In this document: piece by piece, positions 1 to 4,723 of the stretch
Numbering within the stretch: the stretch's first letter is position 1
Layout: each line of letters opens with the position of its first letter
Assembly: GCA_919903585.1 (NCBI GenBank)
Contig: CAKKST010000192.1
Coordinates: forward strand, 1 to 5,035
Direction of reading: 5' to 3'
Length of the DNA stretch: 5,035 nt
DNA from: Nitrospiria bacterium
GTDB lineage: Bacteria; Nitrospirota; CAKKRA01; 9FT-COMBO-42-15
Translations under genes and position numbers: made by a program
The notes under the pieces: generated by a model
Told to the model about the DNA's origin: nothing
The model's database searches: none
Seen by the model: the letters and a program-made list of their open reading frames with translations, nothing else

Positions 1-1076
1 AAATGCTTCTTTAATAACTGAAACACACAATAGGGATGCCTCAGTGTCTTATCCTGCAAAACCTTTCCATCTGGCCCTGTCTGATATTTCCATGTTGCAC
101 GGTCATAGGTCTTCTTCTCAGTATTAAAACCAGCGAACAGGCCGTCTGTAAATTTAAAATCAGGATCAATCAGTGTTGCGGCATTCGTAAACTCAACAAC
201 ATATTCTTTATTATATAAATTATTCTCAATCGCATAATTGATAAGTCCGCCGAGGATGGCAATATCTGTGCCTGAACGCATAGGCGCATAGATGTCTGCA
301 ATGGATGATGACCTTGTGAATCTCGGGTCAACGCTGATTATCTTAGCGCCCCTCTCTTTGGCTTTAATCGCCCATTTAAATCCACAGGGATGGTTCTCTG
401 CCGGGTTTGAACCCATTACAAGTATGCAATCACTGTTCTTTAAATCTATCCAGTGATTGGTCATTGCCCCGCGGCCGAATGAGGCGCCCAGACCGGGCAC
501 CGTTGAGGAGTGTCAGACCCGGGCCTGATGTTCCAGATAGATGACACCCAGCGCCCGGTTGAACTTGCAAAGCAGGTATGCCTCTTCATTAGTGATCATG
601 GCGCTTCCCATTGAGGCAATCCCCCTGCACTGGTTGATTGTGATATTGTCCTCTTTTTCTACAAAGCTCTCATCCCTTGTCTTTTTGTAGAGATTGGCGA
701 TTCTATCCATTGCCCAGTCAAGGGGTTTTTCTTCCCACTTGTCTGAATTTGGCGCGTGATATTTTACCTTTGTGAGCCGTCTTTCGTTTACGATGAGCTG
801 GTATGTGGCGCTCCCTTTTGGACAGAGCGTGCCGAGGTTGATTGGGTGGTCAGGGTCGCCTTCAATATTCACGACCTTGCCGTCAATGCTGTGGACAATC
901 TGGCCGCATCCAACTGCGCAGTAGGGGCAGATAGCTGCAGTCTCTTTCGCATTTTTTATCCTGAGGGTCTGGGCATAGGCCTTGGCAGGTTCTAAGTCAA
1001 AATCAAGGAGTGTAAGGCCTGCTGCCGCTGTTGCAGTTCCGGATATCTTGAAAAAGTCCCTTCGTGAAACAGTCAT
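1..1076 (-). CDS. fdnG: Formate dehydrogenase alpha (catalytic) subunit, selenocysteine-containing, Tat-exported; 5' part only
   Basis: This is the catalytic subunit of a periplasmic formate dehydrogenase (FdnG/FdoG type), which oxidises formate to CO2 on a molybdenum or tungsten bis-MGD centre and passes electrons to a [4Fe-4S] cluster. Residues 1-35 form a Tat signal (SRRDFFK at 4-10, hydrophobic stretch, likely cleavage after AYA at 35). The cluster ligands are C50, C53, C57 and C85 in CPYCAVGC and TLCPKG, with K87 as the usual electron-relay lysine. LEHQARV is followed by UGA at codon 188, exactly where E. coli FdnG has selenocysteine (NQARVU-H). The frame then stays open to the window edge with family sequence such as GRGAMTNHW, DPRFTR, APMRSGTDIAILGG and DGLFAGF. 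Only 358 codons are visible of roughly 1000 in the family. The start is fixed by AGGAGGG seven bases upstream. The iron-sulfur and membrane subunits would lie beyond position 1. The symbol follows similarity; FdoG is equally possible. Confidence 0.95.
483..501 (-). promoter_or_regulatory. Bacterial SECIS hairpin of formate dehydrogenase
   Basis: On the mRNA strand, GGUGCCC (501-495) pairs with GGGCGCC (489-483) to give a 7-bp stem that includes one G-U pair, closing the loop GGUCU. Eleven bases separate the UGA from the stem. The GGUCU loop sequence and the spacing match the known E. coli fdhF SECIS that SelB binds. The element lies inside the coding region, as is normal for bacteria. Confidence 0.9.
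513..515 (-). other. In-frame UGA read as selenocysteine (codon 188 of formate dehydrogenase)
   Basis: The TGA lies between QARV and HSSTV, the position of the metal-ligating selenocysteine in FdnG-type enzymes. The same frame has no other stop from 1076 to position 3, and the protein on both sides matches the family. An ordinary annotation would end the gene here and give a false 187-residue protein. Confidence 0.93.
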
Positions 1077-1083
1077 GGCGCAT

Positions 1084-1090
1084 CCCTCCT
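1084..1090 (-). promoter_or_regulatory. Shine-Dalgarno site of formate dehydrogenase
   Basis: AGGAGGG lies seven bases before the ATG at 1076. An out-of-frame ATG (1081-1083) lies between the two, so this site decides the start in favour of the ATG followed by the Tat signal. Confidence 0.85.
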
Positions 1091-1191
1091 CTATATTTCA
1101 GTTATATCTACATAATAATACGTTTCACCCCACTAAAAATATTCCCTAAGAACAAATTTATTAAGCCTCCTGCAAAAGTCCCAATTCTGTC

Positions 1192-1218
1192 ATTCCCGCA
1201 ACGCTTCTGAGCGGGAAT
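1192..1218. repeat. Hairpin inside the MITE-like element (8-bp arms)
   Basis: This is a perfect 8-bp inverted repeat, ATTCCCGC and GCGGGAAT, with an 11-base loop. It could act as a weak transcription barrier but has no T-run, so I do not call it a terminator. Confidence 0.7.
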
Positions 1219-1249
1219 CTGGTCTTAATTGATTTAAAAACCATATCCG

Positions 1250-1288
1250 TCCCCGAATGTTTGTATCGGGGATAGAGACATTCGGGGA
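1250..1288. repeat. Hairpin inside the MITE-like element (11-bp arms)
   Basis: TCCCCGAATGT and ACATTCGGGGA are perfectly complementary across a 17-base loop. The loop contains a second, partial copy of the right arm (ATCGGGGA, 1265-1272), so two alternative foldings are possible. Confidence 0.7.
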
Positions 1289-1850
1289 TAACAAATAGTT
1301 TTGCAAGAGCCTCTATTATTTTGAATTTTGATTTTTGAATTTTTCTTGTGCTGCCTCCTTTCTAAATAGTTGCTGATAAGCTGCCTAAAACCACCAGAAA
1401 CATCAGGAGACTAAAGAAATCTTGGATGGAAATTTATACTTTAGATATGCCAGTTATGTATGATTTTTTATAATGTTATTCTATGACTCTTATTTTTAAA
1501 AGTCAAGCGAATTATTTGCAGTTGTCAAGCCAATTTAGAAATGTCCTGTTTTGTTTTTAGACTGAGAGGTTATGGTCAAAGAAAATTAGCCATAATAAAG
1601 AAGGATTAGCTATGGTGATTTAATTTCCTAAAAGGTAAAGAAGCGACCCTATCCTCGCCATTTTCAGAACAAGATGCCTTGACAATATAAGGGGCGCTCT
1701 GATATATTCCGCTCTATGAGAATCAGGATATCCGACCTGTATGTCAGCAGACAGGAATATTTCGGATATAAACGAGATAAGCGGTCATTGCAGGCAGAAA
1801 GAAGGAAAACAAAAATGAAGAATATTAGAACCGTTCCATTTGGGACGAAT

Positions 1851-1874
1851 CAGAATGTTAATAGGCAAGCTGAC
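1851..1874 (+). pseudogene. Remnant of REP-associated transposase tail (copy A, NVNRQA)
   Basis: The plus strand here encodes NQNVNRQAD. The reverse complement matches the segment at 3757-3780, which encodes the end of a transposase-like protein (ANVNRQA-stop), almost base for base. One base is missing in the alanine codon region (GCTGAC here, GCCTGAC there), so the stop codon is lost and the frame runs on to 1913. The preceding plus-strand codons (from 1716, or from an ATG at 1815 in the same frame) do not look like a transposase. I read this as a short terminal scrap in the opposite orientation to the copy at 3757. Confidence 0.55.
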
Positions 1875-1896
1875 CCCATTCTAAACCCCATTCTAA
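1873..1896. repeat. Tandem 12-bp duplication next to the HEPN stop codon
   Basis: ACCCCATTCTAA occurs twice with no spacer (1873-1884 and 1885-1896). The second copy ends two bases before the HEPN gene's stop codon, so the gene's end coincides with the repeat boundary. Confidence 0.8.
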
Positions 1897-1898
1897 AA

Positions 1899-2279
1899 TT
1901 AAGGAACACTTAAGTTTTTAAAATTCTGTAAGATTCGAACAGCCATCTGGTAGGATAATTGAGCTTTATTTAAATTTATACTTATAGTGCCTTCATAGTC
2001 AGCGTCTTTTCTGTCTCTCCATAAACGATCAAGGTCTTGCCCAATCTTTTTCATCGTCTTATCCGTAGAATTCTTAAATTCGTTTCGCAAAGATTTATGT
2101 GTATCAATAGCTGGAATAGTAATTCCTTTATTTTTTAAATAACTGTTTGCCACCCCAAAAACACCATAATATGAACGACTTATTGCTGAACGTAGATAAG
2201 CTTCTTCAAGTGCTTTTATTTTTTGGTTGTTAATCAATTCATTGGCTACTTTTATGTATGTTTTCCAATCGAAGCTCAT
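1899..2279 (-). CDS. HEPN-like protein, third gene of the TIGR04255 cassette
   Basis: This 126-residue all-helical protein resembles stand-alone HEPN proteins. WKTYIKVANELI (5-16) and EEAYLRSAISRSYYGVFGVA (25-44) correspond to the first long helices, with the SRSYYGVF pattern typical of the group. LWRDRKDADYE (86-96) stands where HEPN RNases carry R-x4-6-H; here the histidine position is a tyrosine (the RxxADY form). HEPN domains often serve as RNA-cleaving toxins or as parts of defence systems, but the RxxADY form may be non-catalytic or act by another route. The ATG overlaps the upstream gene's TGA (ATGA, 2276-2279), so translation is coupled and the two proteins probably act together. Its job here is inference. 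Confidence 0.75.
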   Translation of the reverse strand: MSFDWKTYIKVANELINNQKIKALEEAYLRSAISRSYYGVFGVANSYLKNKGITIPAIDTHKSLRNEFKNSTDKTMKKIGQDLDRLWRDRKDADYEGTISINLNKAQLSYQMAVRILQNFKNLSVP

Positions 2280-2785
2280 AGTGATTCCACAGTAATATTA
2301 AGTTTACCCTTAGTAGTATTAGATATATCAAGAAACCATTCCTCATCTAATTTGTCCAGCAAGTCAAGCATGTGTGTCGGTTTAAGCATTGATTTAATAA
2401 CTATAAACAATTCTTCAAATTCTTCCTCATAATCTCGATGTAATTCTAAGTGCAGCTCAACATTCTTGCCGAAGATGTTTATTATTTGCTCATAAGCATC
2501 AAATAAAATATCCGGCAAGAATCGGTTATTCCAAAGATAGGTCTCTATTTCTTTTGTTTGTTTAAAAAAATAGACCTCCTTCAACAAATTGATATCTCCA
2601 ATTGTTTGAAAAATAGCGGACGTTTCCGCTTTCCTCTGCGGCTTTACTTCCTTGATAGCAGTCGAAGAAGGCAGCTTCCTTTTGATATAACTATAGGTTT
2701 CTCTAAAAGTCTCATATTCTAAATCAAATGGGAGCATTGGAAATACATTTACTGAAGAGCTGTGCATTCGCTGTAATGCAGACAT
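2276..2785 (-). CDS. Uncharacterised acidic protein, second gene of the TIGR04255 cassette
   Basis: I do not recognise a named family for this 169-residue protein. The first 60 residues are basic and polar (YIKRKLPSS, KEVKPQRKAE). The rest is strongly acidic, with VELHLELHRDYEEEFEELF (109-127) followed by LLDKLDEEWFLDIS (141-154). The DEEWxLD ending recalls a motif I associate with small hypothetical proteins next to toxin-like genes, but I cannot name it. There is no signal peptide, membrane segment or cysteine cluster, so it is probably cytoplasmic. AAGGAGG (2790-2796) lies four bases before the ATG and overlaps the stop of the preceding gene. The 3' end overlaps the HEPN start by four bases. 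A role as partner or neutraliser of its neighbours is a guess from position. Confidence 0.85.
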   Translation of the reverse strand: MSALQRMHSSSVNVFPMLPFDLEYETFRETYSYIKRKLPSSTAIKEVKPQRKAETSAIFQTIGDINLLKEVYFFKQTKEIETYLWNNRFLPDILFDAYEQIINIFGKNVELHLELHRDYEEEFEELFIVIKSMLKPTHMLDLLDKLDEEWFLDISNTTKGKLNITVESL

Positions 2786-2789
2786 TTTG

Positions 2790-2796
2790 CCTCCTT
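2790..2796 (-). promoter_or_regulatory. Shine-Dalgarno site embedded in the stop codon of the TIGR04255 gene
   Basis: On the mRNA strand the stop TAA runs directly into the site (TAAGGAGG), four bases before the next ATG. This arrangement couples translation of the second gene to termination of the first, and it favours the ATG at 2785 over the in-frame ATG six codons later. Confidence 0.85.
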
Positions 2797-3529
2797 ATTC
2801 AAATAGCTTTCTACACTTATCTGTTATACAGGCCTCAAAAGTTTTCTCAATGATAGTATGCGCTTTTTCAAGCCATTCTCCAGCCTGATTAAGCACTATC
2901 TTTTCAGGCAAAACCATGATGTAATCTAAGTCAAGTAAAAAAGAAAGCATTTCAGGCTTTTCTGGTATTGTAATACCAAACGTTAAGAGCATACGGTCAC
3001 GATTTTCTTCGCGGGGTATTTCTACTCTTACATTAAACGCATCATGTATTTGTGGTAATTCCTTTGGTATATATGGATAATAGTTAAAATAATCCGTCAA
3101 CTCTATTGATTTTGCCATAATATCTATCTTGTTAATATATCGCAAACCAAGACGCTTAAATCCTTTAGGTTGGGCGATTTCTTTATACTTACTTAAGTTA
3201 TCTAAAATTAAAGGCTTAAACGACTCCCATGTCGGATACGGCTTAAGGTGATTTACGGTTAATAGATCAGTACCTACTTGGACTAAAGCTGTTTTATCTT
3301 GTCTATAAAATTGCATCCTGTCGGGAGACTGCAAAACCTCGTGCTGAATAGCACCGGCCTCATGCTTCACTCTAATACCAATACCCATTTGTTGTTGTTT
3401 ATCAGGAAACTCCTTGTTTACTTTCTCATAAAATAAACCATGTATAGTAAAATCCCATGGCTGCCCAGGAGCAAATTGAAATTCACTCAATGCCTCTATT
3501 ATCGGTGGATTCTTATATTTCCTACCCAT
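2795..3529 (-). CDS. TIGR04255 family protein, first gene of the cassette
   Basis: This 244-residue protein matches the sporadically distributed family TIGR04255, recognised by its opening pattern YKNPPIIEALSEFQF (5-19) and by the length of about 250 residues. Further family-like features are FKRLGLRYINKI in the middle and a late LDLDYIM segment, followed by a C-terminal helix rich in K and E. There is no signal peptide or membrane segment. The family's biochemical role is unknown to me. Its patchy distribution, and its place here ahead of an acidic protein and a HEPN protein in one overlapping operon, suggest an accessory system such as toxin-antitoxin or phage defence. GGAGGG lies four bases before the ATG. 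This is the promoter-proximal gene. Confidence 0.85.
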   Translation of the reverse strand: MGRKYKNPPIIEALSEFQFAPGQPWDFTIHGLFYEKVNKEFPDKQQQMGIGIRVKHEAGAIQHEVLQSPDRMQFYRQDKTALVQVGTDLLTVNHLKPYPTWESFKPLILDNLSKYKEIAQPKGFKRLGLRYINKIDIMAKSIELTDYFNYYPYIPKELPQIHDAFNVRVEIPREENRDRMLLTFGITIPEKPEMLSFLLDLDYIMVLPEKIVLNQAGEWLEKAHTIIEKTFEACITDKCRKLFE

Positions 3530-3533
3530 CTAT

Positions 3534-3539
3534 CCCTCC
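3534..3539 (-). promoter_or_regulatory. Shine-Dalgarno site of the TIGR04255 gene
   Basis: GGAGGG with a four-base gap to the ATG at 3529. The predicted transcription start lies only a few bases upstream, so the leader is very short. Confidence 0.8.
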
Positions 3540-3548
3540 AGCTATTTA

Positions 3549-3557
3549 ATTATACCA
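3549..3557 (-). promoter_or_regulatory. Extended -10 promoter of the TIGR04255 cassette
   Basis: On the minus strand TGGTATAAT gives a perfect TATAAT with the TGn extension, about 20 bases before the ATG at 3529. The hexamer at -35 distance (AATGTG, 3577-3572) is poor, as is common for extended -10 promoters. The spacing leaves a leader of roughly 10-15 bases that holds the ribosome site. Confidence 0.65.
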
Positions 3558-3563
3558 CATATT

Positions 3564-3597
3564 TTAAAAATCACATTTTTTCAAATATGATTTTTAA
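3564..3597. promoter_or_regulatory. 34-bp palindrome over the -35 region: likely operator
   Basis: The arms TTAAAAATCACATTT (3564-3578) and AAATATGATTTTTAA (3583-3597) are complementary except at one position, around a four-base centre. The palindrome begins about 10 bases upstream of the -10 hexamer and covers the -35 region. A repressor bound here would block the promoter, as in autoregulated toxin-antitoxin operons. None of the cassette proteins shows an obvious HTH to me, so the ligand is unknown. Confidence 0.5.
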
Positions 3598-3644
3598 TTA
3601 TATCTCGCCTATACATTTTAATACAATTTTTCTTACAAGCCTTA

Positions 3645-3758
3645 CAGTTTATACCCAATCTTCCTCAAAAACTCTTTCCTGTGTTTTTTGTCTTCTGGGG
3701 TAAATATCGGGTAAATATCGGGACGCTTCCCACATTTTCTAAAGGGGAAATAATGTTG
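3645..3758 (-). pseudogene. Possible decayed coding tail, in frame after the transposase stop
   Basis: The minus strand is open for 38 codons after the TGA at 3759-3761, in the same frame, and ends in TAA (3642-3644). The last part reads TPEDKKHRKEFLRKIGYKL, which has the look of a real charged C terminus. It contains a tandem 11-bp duplication. It has no start codon or ribosome site of its own. It may be the end of another gene brought next to the transposase scrap, or chance. Confidence 0.3.
3698..3719. repeat. Tandem 11-bp direct repeat
   Basis: GGGTAAATATC occurs twice in a row (3698-3708 and 3709-3719), followed by GGGACGCTTCCC, whose GGGA/TCCC ends form a small hairpin. Such GGGACG..CCC motifs are seen beside REP-type transposase genes, which fits the fragment at 3759. 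Confidence 0.75.
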
Positions 3759-3780
3759 TCAGGCTTGCCTATTGACATTT
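3757..3780 (+). repeat. Dispersed repeat copy B (transposase-tail sequence)
   Basis: TGTCAGGCTTGCCTATTGAC and the bases following it match the reverse complement of 1851-1874 with one missing base and one or two substitutions in the core. A third, more diverged copy is at 4724-4748. The match is stated on the plus strand; the coding sense is minus. Confidence 0.7.
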
Positions 3781-3905
3781 GCTCTTATCCTCTTTATCAC
3801 CCTTTTAACCTCCTCCCCCAAATCACCCTTTTCCCTCAAGTATCTCGTCACAACAGCAGGGTCTTTCTGGATATAACCAGCTATCGCCTTCCCCAGTAGT
3901 CTTAG
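3759..3905 (-). pseudogene. C-terminal fragment of a REP-associated (IS200-like, Y1) transposase
   Basis: The minus-strand frame reads LRLLGKAIAGYIQKDPAVV, then TRYLREKGDLGEEVKRVIKR, then IRANVNRQA and TGA. This resembles the C-terminal region of REP-associated tyrosine transposases, where a DnaA-like helix-turn-helix segment (sIAgyl.kDpaxVtRylr) is followed by a basic helix and a short tail ending in NxQA. A TAG in frame at 3906-3908 and the lack of any Y1 nuclease domain (HUH motif, catalytic Tyr) show that only about 48 residues survive. It lies just downstream of the nucleotidyltransferase operon and upstream of the TIGR04255 promoter. Family identity is from memory of pattern, not from a search. 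Confidence 0.6.
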
Positions 3906-3955
3906 CTATAGCCATGCTCTTAATTCATTATTATAACATTATAGCAAAAGTTATC

Positions 3956-4480
3956 CTAATAGACAATACCCAATCCTTCTGACCACTTCTTTATATATTC
4001 CATGTCAAGGCTTTCTTTTTGCATCTCTAAAATCCCCTCTGCATCAAGCCTGTCCTGCTGCCTTCCGCTTAAAAGTTTCAAAATTATCAAATCCTCGGGA
4101 GTAGCAATATTCACAGAAAAATCAGCCACCTGAACTGCTACTTTTCTTTTCAGCGCTTCGCTTTTGAAATTATCATCTACAAATAGGAAATCAACAGAAA
4201 TGTCTGTATTACTTTTTAGAGTTGCTCTTTGAAGGGATATCGTCTCAAAGGTTATCGGTTCTTTATGTATAAAGACAAATTTGCCGCTCTCGTTTAATCT
4301 TTGATTGAGTATATCAAAGCCATCTGTTTTAGCAGAAATTAAAAAATCAATATCAACTGTTGCCCTTGGTCTGCTCCAAATCCCAACTGCCAATCCACCA
4401 ACAAGCATATATTCTATTTTACTATCGTCAAGAAATAAGCAGACTTCTTTAAGGGCTTGAATAAGCGGATTATCGCTCAT
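3956..4480 (-). CDS. Nucleotidyltransferase, AbiEii/MNT-like, probable toxin-antitoxin component
   Basis: This 174-residue protein has the core of the nucleotidyltransferase superfamily. YMLVGGLAVGIWSRPRATVDIDFLI (24-48) contains the GG motif (28-29) and the metal-binding DxD (D43, D45), and ISVDFLF supplies a third acidic residue (D97). TPEDLIILKLLSGRQQDRLDAEGIL (127-151) is the closing segment typical of AbiEii-like proteins, with K135, R140, D143 and D146. Relatives transfer nucleotides to tRNA or to partner proteins in toxin-antitoxin or abortive infection systems; the substrate here is unknown. The length fits single-domain members. Its ATG overlaps the TGA of the 57-residue gene (ATGA, 4477-4480) and there is no good ribosome site, so translation is coupled. 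All motif residues are intact, so it is probably active. Confidence 0.88.
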   Translation of the reverse strand: MSDNPLIQALKEVCLFLDDSKIEYMLVGGLAVGIWSRPRATVDIDFLISAKTDGFDILNQRLNESGKFVFIHKEPITFETISLQRATLKSNTDISVDFLFVDDNFKSEALKRKVAVQVADFSVNIATPEDLIILKLLSGRQQDRLDAEGILEMQKESLDMEYIKKWSEGLGIVY

Positions 4481-4650
4481 TTTGTTTTCAATATTAAAAG
4501 CTCTTTCAGCATTAATTCTTTGAGCTCATTTTCTTTGAGTTTTGGGTATCTCTTTTTCATTGCCGCACGCTTCAGTTCAAGAGACAGCATGGTCACATCT
4601 GCCCATGCCCTTATCCGCCTTTCAATCTCTGCATTTGAAATAGGTTCCAT
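4477..4650 (-). CDS. Small helical protein (57 aa) paired with the nucleotidyltransferase; candidate antitoxin
   Basis: The frame begins MEPISNAEIERRIRAWADVT and ends LKELMLKELLILKTK. It is highly charged and predicted mostly helical, with MKKRYPKLKENELKELMLKE near the end (31-50). I do not recognise a family. Support comes from the four-base ATGA overlap with the nucleotidyltransferase start, the coherent composition, and a promoter just upstream. A small gene directly ahead of an AbiEii-like nucleotidyltransferase is the usual layout of an antitoxin or accessory partner. No Shine-Dalgarno sequence precedes the ATG at 4650, and the predicted transcription start almost coincides with it, so translation may be leaderless. 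M21 is an alternative start but also lacks a ribosome site. Confidence 0.75.
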   Translation of the reverse strand: MEPISNAEIERRIRAWADVTMLSLELKRAAMKKRYPKLKENELKELMLKELLILKTK

Positions 4651-4658
4651 AATTGATA

Positions 4659-4687
4659 AGGTTAGTCTATATCCTATTTTCTGTCAA
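4659..4687 (-). promoter_or_regulatory. Promoter of the small protein-nucleotidyltransferase operon
   Basis: A perfect -35, TTGACA (4687-4682), is followed after 17 bases by a weak -10, TAACCT (4664-4659). Initiation about seven bases further on falls at or just before the ATG at 4650, which implies a leaderless or nearly leaderless mRNA. Confidence 0.5.
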
Positions 4688-4723
4688 GAAATTTTATACC
4701 TTAACTCAAAATAAAGATAAGAG

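Larger units (their letters stand above)
1163..1313. repeat. MITE-like element with imperfect terminal inverted repeats and two internal hairpins
   Basis: The left end (1163-1179) and the reverse complement of the right end (1297-1313) agree at about 13 of 17 positions around a shared TGCAAAA core. Inside, ATTCCCGC (1192-1199) pairs perfectly with GCGGGAAT (1211-1218). TCCCCGAATGT (1250-1260) pairs perfectly with ACATTCGGGGA (1278-1288). The element encodes nothing. CATTCCCGC/GCGGGAAT hairpins are familiar as dispersed non-autonomous repeats in many bacterial genomes, so a multicopy mobile repeat is the likely reading. I cannot see a clear target-site duplication. Confidence 0.6.
1077..1898. 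other. Repeat-rich intergenic region with no convincing gene
   Basis: I see no supportable gene in these 822 bases. The stretch holds the formate dehydrogenase leader, a MITE-like element (1163-1313), a direct repeat of TTTTGAATTTT (1319-1329 and 1333-1343), and a direct repeat of GTCAAGC (1502-1508 and 1524-1530). It also has a hairpin (1728-1769), a transposase-tail fragment (1851-1874) and a 12-bp tandem duplication (1873-1896). A plus-strand open frame at 1716-1913 exists, but only its NVNRQA stretch resembles anything. The region looks like an accumulation site for decayed mobile DNA. No clear -35/-10 pair for formate dehydrogenase stood out. Confidence 0.7.

Noticed and set aside
36..218. 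60-codon plus-strand frame
   Set aside because: It is antisense to the read-through part of formate dehydrogenase and has no ribosome site or family resemblance.
756..995. 79-codon open frame on the plus strand
   Set aside because: It lies wholly inside the formate dehydrogenase gene in the opposite direction, whose cysteine motif and Tat signal are unmistakable. It is a shadow.
513..1076. Formate dehydrogenase as a truncated pseudogene
   Set aside because: The only stop is a UGA at the known selenocysteine position with a SECIS hairpin, and the downstream frame is intact.
1392..1470. Short plus-strand frame near KLPKTTRNIRRLKKSWMEIY
   Set aside because: About 35 codons with an upstream stop and no start or ribosome site; expected by chance in AT-rich sequence.
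1500..1620. Possible insertion-sequence end (GTCAAGC direct repeats, AAATGTCCTGTTTT)
   Set aside because: The motif felt familiar from insertion-sequence ends, but I could not place it in a family or find a partner end or transposase.
1716..1913. 65-codon plus-strand frame as a gene
   Set aside because: Only its NVNRQA portion resembles anything, and that is a frameshifted repeat shared with 3757-3780. The rest has no family resemblance, no clear ribosome site at its first ATG, and runs over the HEPN stop.
2223..2432. 69-codon plus-strand frame
   Set aside because: It is serine-rich and antisense to the junction of the second and third cassette genes.
3440..3899. Plus-strand frames at 3440-3703 and 3681-3899
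   Set aside because: They overlap the TIGR04255 start, its promoter and the transposase fragment on the other strand, with low-complexity composition and no motifs.
3920..3955. Terminator for the nucleotidyltransferase operon
   Set aside because: Only a 5-bp ATAAC/GTTAT pairing with a long loop is present, too weak to call.
4457..4714. 85-codon plus-strand frame
   Set aside because: It is antisense to the 57-residue gene and its promoter. The minus strand has the ATGA coupling and a better composition.
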